NCBI GenBank assembly: GCA_037833965.1 | Contig: AP031355.1 | Span: 21,477,501-21,541,500 of the forward strand | Direction: 5' to 3' | Source of the DNA: Marchantia polymorpha subsp. ruderalis | Lineage: Eukaryota > Streptophyta > Marchantiopsida > Marchantiales > Marchantiaceae | Length of the DNA stretch: 64,000 nt | In this document: one piece after another, positions 14,507 through 25,376 of the stretch | Layout of the letters: every line of letters starts with the position of its first letter | How positions within the stretch are numbered: the first letter of the stretch is position 1 | Program-made: the position numbers and the translations under genes | The notes under the pieces: model-generated | Databases searched by the model: none | What the model saw: only the letters and a program-made list of their open reading frames with translations | What the model was told of the DNA's origin: nothing

Positions 14507-16295
14507 CGCGGCTGTCCTCTCCATCATCCTCCTTCTGCCATGAGACGTTTGTACTTGTACCTTCTGCCGACCCAGCCCTCACCTTCGCGTTCCTCCATTT
14601 CTCAGCTGCAACTCTCCAATGCTGGTCAATAAATTCTGAATCCAATTTTCACCTCCCAATCAACGCTCCGTCAATTCGCTTCCTCGTGCAAGTTACGTGA
14701 ATGCCACAGACATCCGACCCTTATGATGAGCTCCCAACCGAAGCACACGAGAATCTGCGGCGTGTGCCAGGCCAAAGGACCACGTCTCCGTTCAGTTCAA
14801 CCATGCTCAACATCGTCGCTGGTCTGTCACAGCCACTCACCCAAAAGCACACGTCTCGTGCTCGTGCCGAATTACAACTCGAGCGTGACGTTTGACCATG
14901 TCATGAGACGGACAAACGACGACTGCGAAATGTTCTCGTTCTCAGACGAGGCTCGACAGAAAAAATCAATGTTGGAAACAGCGAAATCACATCCAACTGA
15001 GGCTGAAACGAGCTGCAACTGATCTCAGTGTGAAAACGAAAGGACATACTCTGGACACATCTGGACCGATCTCTGCGGTGAACCTCACACAAAGACTGCT
15101 GCTTCTGAACAGCTCAGTGACAGACCTCCTCAGAGGGGAAAGAGAGAGAGAGCCATGGGTAAATGTATCTTCGAGATATGACAAATCCGGTTTGGAATGG
15201 AGCTAAGAAAAATTCGTGCACGACGGATATCGAGCTTGCTCATTACCGGAACCAGGGGTACGACTTTGAGATTGTACAAACTTCCTTCATCCAGAACACA
15301 TTCTGAAAATTCATCGAGGAAATAGTTCCCCTCTGTTATTTTAGGTGGTGTTGTTTACTCGAATTTCAGGTCAGGCCATGCATCAGCAGTGAGAATCTTC
15401 GAAGTGAAGTCTACTTGAGCGCAATTCTTGTCAAACAATACTTCAAAGAGAACAGTAAACTTTGTTTGTTGGACGAATTTGTCCTCGCTCTGTGGTCTTT
15501 GCTGGTTGAATGCGACAAGCAGCCAAAATTCCAACCATTTAAGACATCCACCTTCATTCCAAGATGTAAAGATTGCTACAAGCATCTTCGTATGAAGATT
15601 TAGTTTACATGGAATTTGGACATATCTGTACATTCGAGAAGAATAAAACCGCTTAATGAAAGAGCTTGGCTCAAGCATTATTGGAAGCGTTCTTAAATTT
15701 ATAATTCAGTTTCGGTTTTTAATACGGATTTTTCGTTACCACTAATGTCTTTCTTTGTCCGTTTGATCACATCTTTCCGACGTGACTAATTGATAACATC
15801 AAACATCAATCGGATTGATGTTGGCTAAATGTCAATGTTGCTTCGAATATAAATTTGATTGCGTCTTCTAATGAAACTTGTTTCATTTTCATTTTTATTA
15901 CCTCTCATCGCTAAACATTCCTCATTTGAAATTTTAGGGACGAAATTTTTTTATCAAACAGATTTGATATAAATAAATTCTTGTTGAATTTATTTATTCA
16001 TATCATTTAGCATCGATCGACTATTTGAACCGTGGAGTGATTCAGCGGTACAAAGTCGAAGATATGTGATTTAGACCAACATCGACAATATCTAGATTCG
16101 CAGCAAGATGTGGGCTTAAGGAATGCGGCAATTGCAGTACTTTGGTCCAGATTGGCCTGTACCAGATTGATGGATTTGCTTGTCTGAGCTCACATCATTT
16201 CCGCGGAATAGCACACTGAGTTCTTCATAATCATGTTCAAGTAGCTTTTTTGGCGTGCTCGATTCCTCCCAAGCGCTGATGCATGAACTATCTCC
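14507..16295. other. intergenic region downstream of ABCB
   Basis: Holds the ABCB 3' UTR and then non-coding DNA. From about 15,680 to 16,010 it is AT-rich. Short ORFs on both strands show no domain or codon pattern that I trust. Confidence 0.6.
14628..14633 (+). terminator. polyadenylation signal AATAAA of ABCB
   Basis: A canonical AATAAA lies 122 nt after the ABCB stop codon, a normal distance for a plant 3' UTR. The site of cleavage is not visible. Confidence 0.5.
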
Positions 16296-16613
16296 ATGGC
16301 GGCGCTGGTGGAGCATCTTGCAGATCCGTCGCGATCCTTGTCGGGAGATCTAGCCATTGACTACGGAGAGACAGAGACAGTTAGCACTGTCTGTGAACTA
16401 TGCAGAAATGGCAATAACAGGTTACATGTAAAGTTCAGCGGGAAACTGAGACAGAGTTCAGTTGTCGGACATTCTCAGTTCACGTTTCTCGATCATGGCC
16501 CTTCTGGCGGAGTGACTTCAGGGATGAAGTCAGATGCCTGTTCACCCAGTGAAGTTAAAAGTCTGGAGTGCACGCCTTCCGATGAACTGGGATTGACCGT
16601 AACAAGACCTTGA
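16296..16613 (+). CDS. hypothetical small ORF, 105 codons
   Basis: Unrecognised. It starts with an ATG in a favourable context (CCATGGCGG) and encodes 105 residues rich in Ser, Gly and Leu, with a pair of Cys (CELC) near residue 35. There is no signal peptide or TM helix. It may be a chance ORF, an exon of an unannotated gene, or part of a non-coding transcript. The next small ORF follows 123 bp downstream in another frame, so the two could be exons of one gene, but I could not find convincing splice sites. Confidence 0.22.
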   Translation: MAALVEHLADPSRSLSGDLAIDYGETETVSTVCELCRNGNNRLHVKFSGKLRQSSVVGHSQFTFLDHGPSGGVTSGMKSDACSPSEVKSLECTPSDELGLTVTRP

Positions 16614-16736
16614 AATCTTTAAAGTAGTGAGACTATGTGGAACGACTCCGAGGTGGGACGAATCTCTGGATTCTGTAGACCTGGACTGAGTATGGCCTGG
16701 GTGTCTGCTTTTTGATGCATAGTCTCAGAGACTAAG

Positions 16737-16994
16737 ATGCAAGTCCCTTGTGGTGAAGGTGGGCTTCTGACGATCATCAGAAAGAGGCTTCTGCCTCAAC
16801 TCTTGGCGGGTTACCAACCATCCCCACGTTCAGATTGCATTTCTCCCAGCACAAATGGAGTTGGAGAAACCTGTGCCCTCTACGCAAGCGGATCGTGCGA
16901 CGAATTAGAACAGTCCCCTGAGCCTCTCCGCTTCCTTCGCGATTCTTGCTCCTGGAAGTTGCAGTTGTTCAAATTGCATGAGGAAGGAATTTAG
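16737..16994 (+). CDS. hypothetical small ORF, 85 codons
   Basis: Unrecognised. It opens with ATG and encodes 85 residues of mixed composition with four Cys and a basic patch (IIRKRLL). No family is recognised. It is listed only because it lies beside the preceding ORF in a stretch of less AT-rich DNA; either may be spurious. Confidence 0.18.
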   Translation: MQVPCGEGGLLTIIRKRLLPQLLAGYQPSPRSDCISPSTNGVGETCALYASGSCDELEQSPEPLRFLRDSCSWKLQLFKLHEEGI

Positions 16995-18330
16995 GCCTGA
17001 AGCCTGCTCGCGAGGTACGCCAAAACGACGTGTAAGGATGCACGGGATCTCACGTCTGCGCCAGGATGAGTCACGTCCATGTCATCTGTATTGCCAAGGG
17101 CATATATGTCGAGCTCCACCGCCATGCCTGTGCATGTTCAGCATCTGAACGTGAGATGCAGACAAAGCATGCTTTAGGAGAGGCCAGTAGGAAATCACAC
17201 AGTATCACTCCCGTGGAAACCTGCGAGTGGATTTATGCTAATTTCATAGCTGGATATCGATTTGATTGCCGAGTGCACCACAGAAACGACTGCTTTACGG
17301 AAGAGGTATAATTTGAATATTTTCTACGAAAGCGCCTGTCTCCTCTCAATATGCACCGGCTGTCCATTAAAATCATGTCGACACTGACCATAAGACACAG
17401 AAATCTCACTCGCATGGATAATCGACTCGAATACGCCAGATCGCGTACCTATGGTGGCCGGAAACAAAAGATTTTGGTACCATCAGATGGTTCGAGTTTA
17501 TTCAACATGTCTTCTGCTGCTTAACAGCAAATCGGTTGGTTTGTATGGAGCGTCCCACTCTTCCGTCTACCCAGAGCGTTGATATCCATAGTGGAGAATT
17601 CACAGCTCCTTTTTCACCGTTTCTTGCTAGCCAGGAGCAAGAGCATGAGCATGATACAAGGACGACTTCTCCGGAGGGACAGCTTGTAGCACCATCGCTA
17701 TCTTGTCCGAGCCTGATCCTGGACTTCCTCTTCTTCTGGTAGTGAACTTGTCTTCAATGGAACGTAGTGTGTCTATAACATGGTCTCGGGAATACGCTAA
17801 CGATAATCCAGTAAATTTGCCGTCTGATGCCTACCCATTGTTCGTTGCTCATCATGTCACCTCCTTCACATATCTGCAAAAGCAGATGAGTCAAGCCTGC
17901 AATTTGAAAGAACAACAAAAGATCAGATGTATCCTAGCGCATGTACTGATTGTTTACCTATGGAAGGCAGGGTGCAAGGTAATGGATTAAGAATTCTGGA
18001 AGTTATGTGTTTTTAAAGGGCTCGAGGTTAGAGTTCTCTGTCTAGAACACAGTCCTCGAGCGAAACAAGAGGCGACTATGAGCATCTGAATCGAGATTAT
18101 ATCAAATTCAGCGACTCTATTTGCAGACCCATATTCTCAGTTCCTTGGCTTCTTATACCTTAGTGGGCTGGATATCGATAACCTGCTAGCCTGTCCAGTC
18201 TAAGATGAAGGGCTCTCATCTCTATCAATGGTCGCTAACCACCAGCTATGGATGTAAATGTGACATTCAAAACCTACTCCGTCTGGATAAACTTGATTTC
18301 TATATAAGCTATAGACAATCGCAAATACAA
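16995..18330. other. intergenic region with no supported gene
   Basis: Base composition is moderate and several short overlapping ORFs occur (17,066-17,990), none with a recognisable motif. It leads directly into the tandem tRNA-like repeat array. Confidence 0.5.
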
Positions 18331-19240
18331 GCCGTTCCCAGTAGCTCGAGCCTTCTGATGGATCTGTACTGCAGTCTCAAGTCTTGGCTGGGCTGCCACA
18401 CGTTTTGATTCCCTTGTATTAACGTGTGACTGAATGTATTGTAAATTTTTGTATGATGCATAGATGTTGGATTTTTGGACGTAGTGTCCTTCACAAGTGG
18501 ATGGCCCAGTAGAACACCGAGAGAGTCTTCCAACCTAGGACGTGTTTTCAAATTTCAAGTCCTGCCTTGGCTCCAAAGTTTACTGTGTCATTAGTTAGAA
18601 CATATGGCTGAATATACTGCAAAAGCATCTACGATGTGGGGTGCTGACGTTCAGGATCTAGTCGTGTTGCAGGTTCAAGTCCTTCCTGGGCTGCAAGTCT
18701 GCAAGTCTTCTATGTGAGTATCGTGTTAACATGTGACTGAATGTACCGGAAATTTATAGACAGTGCGTTGATGCTGGAAACGGATTCGTTGTAATAATAT
18801 CTCGCCTCTCCAGATGTACCCTCCGAGTAGCTCAACGCATGAGCCTTTCAACCCAAGGATCTGTGTTGCAGGTTTTACTCTTGCCCGGGCTACACTTCTC
18901 TACATAATTTGTAAGAACATGTGACTGGATGTACAGGAACGTCATCTACAGTGCAGTAACGCTGGAATTGAATTGAATGGTATAAATTTCTCGCCCAGTA
19001 GCGCATCACATGAGCCCTCCAACCTCAGGAGCTGAGAAGCAGGTTAAAGCCTCCCCTGGAACACAACTTTTACGCATGGTTTGCTCGAACAGATCACTGG
19101 ATGTACTGTAAATTCATTTCAGGTGCATAGTTGTTGGAATAAATTTCTCGTCTCTCCATGTGTACACACCTGGTAGCTCAACGCACCAGCCTTGAAATCT
19201 ACGGATCTGTAATAGTGGTCTCATATCTAGTTGCAACGAT
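18331..19240 (+). repeat. diverged tandem array, ~175-bp unit with tRNA-like A and B boxes
   Basis: Five to six decayed units. A-box-like GTAGCTC sequences begin near 18341, 18509, 18827, 18998 and 19173. B-box-like sequences begin near 18373, 18552, 18672, 18871, 19042 and 19218; the copy at 18672 reads GGTTCAAGTCC, a perfect pol III B box. A-to-B distance is 43-45 nt in four of five units (32 in the first), as in tRNA genes. Between the tRNA-like heads lies a shared tail containing ATGTGACTGAATGTA and GTGCATTGATGCTGGAA variants. One unit (near 18,600-18,700) has lost its A-box part. No unit folds into an intact tRNA. This is best read as an ancient tRNA-derived SINE or satellite amplified in tandem. 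Confidence 0.7.
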
Positions 19241-21899
19241 TCCTTCCGACGTAAATTGCCATTGAATTGACGTAACCACCCTTGTCAGATCTGCAGTTCA
19301 AACAGTATCATTGAACGATTAATCATCAATTTATTTTTTTCCGTTTGCGTCCTTATTCTGAATGGTCCAGTCGCTGGATTAACGAAATACGTGAATGGAT
19401 GTAGAGCAACGTAATCAGTAGTGCTATTATTATTATTATTATCATTATTTGAAATTGTACACATTAAATATCTCATTGACATATGCAATATAAACTTAGA
19501 TTATTTTTTTCAAAAAACTATTTTATCATCAAATATTTTTAAATACAACATCTTAAAATTTATTATAAAAAATTTGAAAACATAAATTAAAAAAATATAA
19601 GAAAAATGTGTTTGAAAAAATTTTAAAATTTTCTGTGCACCAAGAAATTTAATAAATCCTTAAATACAAATCAAAATTATTATTATCATTCGAGTCAAAA
19701 CTATTTATGTGCAAATGACATGAACAGATGTGAACACACAAATAAACTTGATGGAATATTTGACATCTTAGAAAAGTTTAACTTCAATTTTAATAACATG
19801 CACCAATCAAGATTTTTGATTCTAGATTGTAAATTATTTTTATAACCAAAGAAGAGAACATCAAAGTTGGTTTTTATTTAGAATGTATGAATTATTTCAA
19901 CTTACATTATAATCAATCAGATTTTGTCACCCATGTGTGCAATTTTAAGTTTTGATGAATGAATCATGTATGAAGATTAGTCAATACCTTTTGACTGCAA
20001 ATTTACTAAAATCTTGAATCGTGAAACAAAAATGAAGTTATTCATTGCGGTATACTCTTGGTGGAATTTCATCGTAGATTGTCTTTAGTTCGTTGACATG
20101 AGCAAAGAGCAAAGTGAAAATTTTACTGCTGTTGAGTAAACATGTCTTACTATTAATAAATAGTAATGATAGTTGGATTATATCTTCCTGCGCTGAGCGC
20201 TCTATGGTTGGAGGCCAATTGGTAAAAAAGGACGGTGGCATAATGGCGTTAAGCAGCTCAAAAACTAATCATTAGATAGTGAGTCGAAGTTCAAATGATG
20301 AAGGGAACTCAACGCGCATCTGAAAATTCATATAAGTTGAAAACTCCAAATTAACAATTTTATTGACTTCTCAATCCTTGGCAGTACATGGCACATCATT
20401 TGGATTGTCTACTATACATTAGCTTACCTTATTACGTATTGCACTGAAGTGGAGGTGGATAATCGATTGAAATCCAACAATTCATTACCACGATATTGAG
20501 AATTATTCAAAATTATTCGATCGTTAACTTCTTAGCAAGGTCAGAATGCATACATTGAAGTGGAGCATACATTCACCATAGAGCAGTATACTTTATTTAT
20601 AAAATATAAACTATATATTTATAAAAAATATAAACCCCAAAAAGAGCACCATTTATCTTGCTCTAAATGGTTTCATTCTCCTTATATTATGTGAACATGA
20701 TTTAAAGGGGAGTCCAGTAACACAAAAAAAAAAGAGGTTCAATGTAGGAGATGAGGAATGGCCTTATTAACTAAGAATATCAAAATCATAGATTCTCGAA
20801 AAATTTGATAGCCACGAGAACTCAACCGTAGTGATAAGAGGTGGACTATCTCTTGGAAAGGACGGCAGAACCGACCGAAGGAGACAAAGAACAAAGTCCG
20901 ACACAGGACAATGAATGCCTGAGCACATTCACAGGGGAGACTGCGTACGAGGAAAACTGTGCAGCTCCGATACACAGTTCACCGAGCAGTACGGCCTGAA
21001 CTGTGTATGGGACTGGGAATCGGACTAACTACGTCGATCGAGTCTCAGGAGGAGCACTGGTGCTGCGTTCGGACTTCTCACATTTGGCCTGCCTTGAAAA
21101 AATCGTCGTCTTCTGTCATCAAATTGGAAGAACCCGGCGGATGAGAGATTTAGCGCAAATTGTGACAGGAGGCGAGAGAACGAGCAATCTGTATTCCGCC
21201 GAGAGAAAATTGGGAATTTTGGCCATCTTCTGATTCGAAAATCAAGAGGAGCGTGGGAGTCGGTGCACGAAATGTTGTTTGCCGCCGTCATGCGTAGTGG
21301 ATGAATCGCTCCGTCCCTACGATTTCGGACGCTGAGGTATGGCTTTTCCTCGAGGTTTTCCTAACGTCTCTGAGTGCTAGCGTCCGCTTGATTCAGAGCA
21401 GCAGTTTTTTTTTGGGGTTTCATGTGCGTCTTCGGGAAAATATTTTTCAAATGCCGCGACGATGATTTGAGCATGGTTTCACATTCGAGCGAAGTTTGAA
21501 TTCTTGGCGCCAGTCATGAAGCAGGAGGCCAACTCCGTCTTTCTGCCAACTCAATTGCTCGGAAATTTCTGCAGATCATGATGCCAGATTTGATGTTATT
21601 TTCTTTGGAGGGCGAGACATATAGGATATAGGGTTGACACTTGCTGCTCGCAAAGAAAAATTTCGATTCGACATTCGGAGCTCAAGATGCCTTCATACGG
21701 CGGAAGTAGGTTATATCACTTTCGTACAGATGTAAAGAAGGAGTAGTTTCAAATGACTCGAACAGTGGCAGGACAACTCGGTCTGGAGCTCGAGAAATGA
21801 GGCCTTCCGAAAAATCCTTCCGCATAGTCATTTCTTCGCGATCTGAAGCAGGACGGTCGTGAATCTCAGGCCCACATTTACTTGGTATCAAGAGAAACA
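19241..21899. other. AT-rich intergenic DNA and nicastrin upstream region
   Basis: From about 19,300 to 20,700 the DNA is strongly AT-rich, with an (ATT)n tract at 19,425-19,443 and TATAAA-like runs near 20,590-20,630. From about 20,750 GC rises. This part probably contains the nicastrin promoter and a long 5' UTR. I see no protein-coding gene. Confidence 0.55.
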
Positions 21900-24011
21900 A
21901 TGAGGTCAAAGATATCATTTCCCTGTGGGAGTGGATATTCATGGAGGAATGGTTTGAGCTCTCCTTTATCACGGTACACTGTACTTCTACTATTCTTCTT
22001 CTGGTCTACTCTGTGTTGTGGACTGCAATCTGTGCCTGAGATTGAAGATTCCATGTATCAAAGTGTGGATGGGACAGCATGTGTTCGTCTTCTGAGTCTC
22101 GATGGAGAAGTGGGGTGCGCTGGGCCGGACAGGAGAGCCGTCCTAGCTCCTCTGCAACACTTTAGCGATGCTAATATACAGTTGAGTACCAAAACTACCG
22201 TAGTGCTGCCCTTATCAGCACTACACCAGTTTCTAAACAGGACTGTCAATGAACGGTCGCTTGCAAAGCATGTGGCAGGGGTGCTTGTTGAGCATGGTGG
22301 TGCGGATGGGCAAAATCTTAGCAGAGGTTTCTCACCGGATACAAGGTTTCCTCAGGCAGAATTTGCTCCATACAAGGCTGAGTACGTCTGGAATCCTCCA
22401 GGATCCGGTGTGTTACAGCAACGATTTGAGTTTCCAGTGTTTCTTCTTACGCCAGAAAGTACGGCAGCTGTACGAGAGCTCACCGCAGGAAATGAGAAGC
22501 GTAATTTCAAGTACCCACTGCATGTGGCAGAGTTCGACTTCGTAATGCAGTCTACGAAGTCCGGGACTCATGACTCGGAATCATGTCTGAAGGAATGGGC
22601 TTGCTTGCCTTTGGGGGGCTACAGCGTGTGGTCATCACTACCAGCAATAAACGTCACTTCTCCCGTTGAGAATCCTATTGTGTTGGTCATGGCTGCAATG
22701 GACTCTGCTTCTTTCTTTCGTGATGCAACTCCAGGTGCAGACTCGCCTCTATCAGGTTTGATAGCTATGTTAGCTGCAGCCGATGCTCTGTCGAGGGTTC
22801 CCGATGTCGATGAGTTTCAAAAGCAGATTGTGTTCCTTGCCCTCACAGGTGAAGCTTGGGGTTATTTGGGAAGCCGGAGGTTTATATCGGAGCTAGCTGG
22901 TGGAAATCCGGCTTTATCTGGTTTGAGCTTGTCCCGCATACATCAAGTACTCGAGATTGGCTCAGTAGGTAAAGCGGTGGATGCCGGTCGAGCCACTTTA
23001 TATGTCCACAAACAGAAGGATCAGGTTTCCAGTGCCACCAATGAGATGGTGGAAGCTTTACAGTTGTCAGCGACGTCATTGGCTGGAGCGCAGCATGTAG
23101 GTGCCGTAGAAGTCAAGATGGCGAGCAAGCTGAATCCTGGCGTTCCGCCTTCGTCTCTCATGTCTTTTATCCAAAAGAATTCCTCAACGGCTGCTATTGT
23201 TCTGGAGGAGTTCGATGAGGTCTTTAAGAATACCTTATATCACAGCCATTTGGATGATGCAAATAATATTGACAAGAATTCCATAGCAGGCACAGCAGCA
23301 TTGATAGCCAGGACGGTGTACCTCTTAGGTGATAGTGCTGCCAACGCTACCCAGCTTCAATCTATTGAAGTGAACAGTTCTTTAGTCAGTGAGCTTGTAG
23401 ACTGTCTCTTAAGACAAAGTCCAGGTATGGTTTGTGATTTGGTGAAGGGCTTAATCACACCCACCCAGCAGTATGCTAACCATTATGTTGGTGTCCTTTT
23501 GGGCGAGCCATCATTTTCTCCCTACCTGGAAAACGTCGATGACATTTCACGATTCGTGTGGAATTTTCTAGCCTCGCGTACAGGAATAGTCAGAAATCAG
23601 CAGGTAAAAGATGGAGTTGCAGCGGGCATAAAACGGGCCTCTGCATCATCGTTCGAGGAGTGTGCACAAAAGTGTAGCAATATCGATGAGATTTGTGTCG
23701 GTGCAACTGGAGAGCACAAAGGACGCTGCATAATGTCAACGACGAGATTCGTTCCTGCATATTCACCTCGACTGCAATTTGAGGCTGCAAGCTGGAAAGT
23801 CGTTGCTGCGGAGCCTGGTGATATTATGAGTGAGATGGATCCGGTTTGGACTGAGAGCTTTTGGAAGTCTATAAGCGTGCGTCTTTTTTTAAGAGAAAGT
23901 TCATCACAAGATGAACTAATGCTGGGTGTTGGGGCGGCATTGACTGTTGGATCATTCTTTGCCGTATTCTTTACCAAGGCTGTCTTTCACAAGCGTCTAA
24001 AACGGGCTTGA
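21900..24011 (+). CDS. NCT: nicastrin, gamma-secretase complex subunit
   Basis: Type I membrane glycoprotein that gates substrate entry to the presenilin protease in endomembranes. A single uninterrupted ORF of 703 residues; plant nicastrins are about 680-710. The ATG at 21900 is the first Met and is followed by a hydrophobic signal-anchor stretch (TVLLLFFFW, near residues 28-36). The nicastrin ectodomain follows (SVPEIEDSMY, CVRLLSLDGEVGC, RGFSPDTRFPQA, CLPLGGYSVWSSLP, MDSASFFRD). The peptidase-like fold region LTGEAWGYLGSRRF carries the conserved Glu seen in human nicastrin before DYIGS. YHSHLDD and VPAYSPRLQF are also conserved. A C-terminal TM helix (about residues 677-700) ends in a short basic tail. 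Several NxS/T glycosylation sites are present. It has no introns although neighbouring genes have 6-13 exons. Confidence 0.95.
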   Translation: MRSKISFPCGSGYSWRNGLSSPLSRYTVLLLFFFWSTLCCGLQSVPEIEDSMYQSVDGTACVRLLSLDGEVGCAGPDRRAVLAPLQHFSDANIQLSTKTTVVLPLSALHQFLNRTVNERSLAKHVAGVLVEHGGADGQNLSRGFSPDTRFPQAEFAPYKAEYVWNPPGSGVLQQRFEFPVFLLTPESTAAVRELTAGNEKRNFKYPLHVAEFDFVMQSTKSGTHDSESCLKEWACLPLGGYSVWSSLPAINVTSPVENPIVLVMAAMDSASFFRDATPGADSPLSGLIAMLAAADALSRVPDVDEFQKQIVFLALTGEAWGYLGSRRFISELAGGNPALSGLSLSRIHQVLEIGSVGKAVDAGRATLYVHKQKDQVSSATNEMVEALQLSATSLAGAQHVGAVEVKMASKLNPGVPPSSLMSFIQKNSSTAAIVLEEFDEVFKNTLYHSHLDDANNIDKNSIAGTAALIARTVYLLGDSAANATQLQSIEVNSSLVSELVDCLLRQSPGMVCDLVKGLITPTQQYANHYVGVLLGEPSFSPYLENVDDISRFVWNFLASRTGIVRNQQVKDGVAAGIKRASASSFEECAQKCSNIDEICVGATGEHKGRCIMSTTRFVPAYSPRLQFEAASWKVVAAEPGDIMSEMDPVWTESFWKSISVRLFLRESSSQDELMLGVGAALTVGSFFAVFFTKAVFHKRLKRA

Positions 24012-25376
24012 GACAGCTTTGGACAAAGTTTTGACATAGGGGGAAGGTGTTACCATCATATGCTGGCCACTTTTTGATCTAGTTCTCGTGTACATTAGAA
24101 AGGTAGAAGACTAGGTCGGGACCTGAGCTCACGAAGAAGGGATGGCTTTGGTTTGCGGAAAGTCTCTCTTTCACAATCATTTAGAAGTCAAGGTTAGGCA
24201 CACATTGCGGTTTATGGTCACGTCCATTTATAATTCGGTATCCAGTTCTGCAAAAGATTTCTTTGACCTGTAAGTTATCAGGTCAATAATATAAGGGCCT
24301 GTTTTGTCGTTCCACGATTATTATCAGTGCTTATACCTTCACAATACATCACTGTCCATAGGTAGGTCCTGCGTGTTTGTCCGAAATTGGGCATTCCCTG
24401 GCTGCCGTGTTGTTAGTGTTCAGATATGGTACTTTGCTGTTTTTAGATGTCTCTTGAACCTTCCTGTGCCTGCAACATCCGTTGTGAAAGAGGTAGAATT
24501 TTGGGATGCTAAAAATTTCAGGTCGGTTATATCTTTTTGACTCACATGAACGGTTTAATCCACTTGAGGCTGTTATATGTAGATGGAGATACAGTTGGGG
24601 CAGCTAAAAAGTTTTCACCATGTTGGACATCGAGCTGTGAGCTGTGAGTTTTTTAAGTTTATTGTATGTGTACTGACATATATCTTGAAAGCTTTTTTCA
24701 AGATATATATATTGTTAGAAATCAGATCAAAATCAAATTTTGGCAGAAATGCAGATAATGGTAATGAGAGAATATCCAATAGGAAGTGGTCCAGATGGAA
24801 ATGGTATCTGAAGAGGATATTCCAAGAACATAATTTTTGTATGACCAGTACAAAACCACAACAGTGAAGATATGATGATGTCAAGGAGACAAGTCTATGA
24901 TATTTAAATTAAAGTATGTAAAGCGCATCAATTTCCAAATCTAAAAATCTACAAACTTTCATAACATTTGTTGGTTTCCAACAATACGATGAATTCTATT
25001 GAAATAATACACGAGAATGATATTGGATATTGATAAAATATAGGATCTGACTTCATTCACAAAAGCTTCGCTCTCGCGGTTGGGGTACTCTACACCCACC
25101 TAGTAGACGCAAACCAACCCCGAGTTGAAATTTAACCAAACCAGGTATCAGTGGGTCGTGTCTGTCGGACTTTGGGTGGCCGGTAACCGGTCAAGGAACC
25201 ACGTGTGACCGGGTTCTGCCAGTGCCCACGCGAGAGCACTTGGATTCGGATTTCCAGTTGTGGGAACGAGAAGCAGCGGGAGGAGGAGAGACGGAGACAC
25301 GCGCAGAGTTGCAGCGCTGAATTCCCTCGGTACGAATCCGGAAAGAATTTCGAGCGATCGACACGATCTTGGAGCT
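24012..25376. other. intergenic region between nicastrin and thioredoxin
   Basis: Contains the nicastrin 3' UTR (up to roughly 24.3 kb), AT-rich DNA with weak self-complementarity near 24,680-24,715, and then the GC-richer promoter and leader of the thioredoxin gene from about 25,070. No gene is seen. Confidence 0.55.

Noticed and set aside
18331-19240. Cluster of functional tRNA genes
   Set aside because: None of the units has paired acceptor, D and T stems; only A/B-box-like blocks remain.
21882-21899. Extended nicastrin start at a TTG codon
   Set aside because: There is no ATG there; the first ATG at 21900 gives a normal signal peptide.
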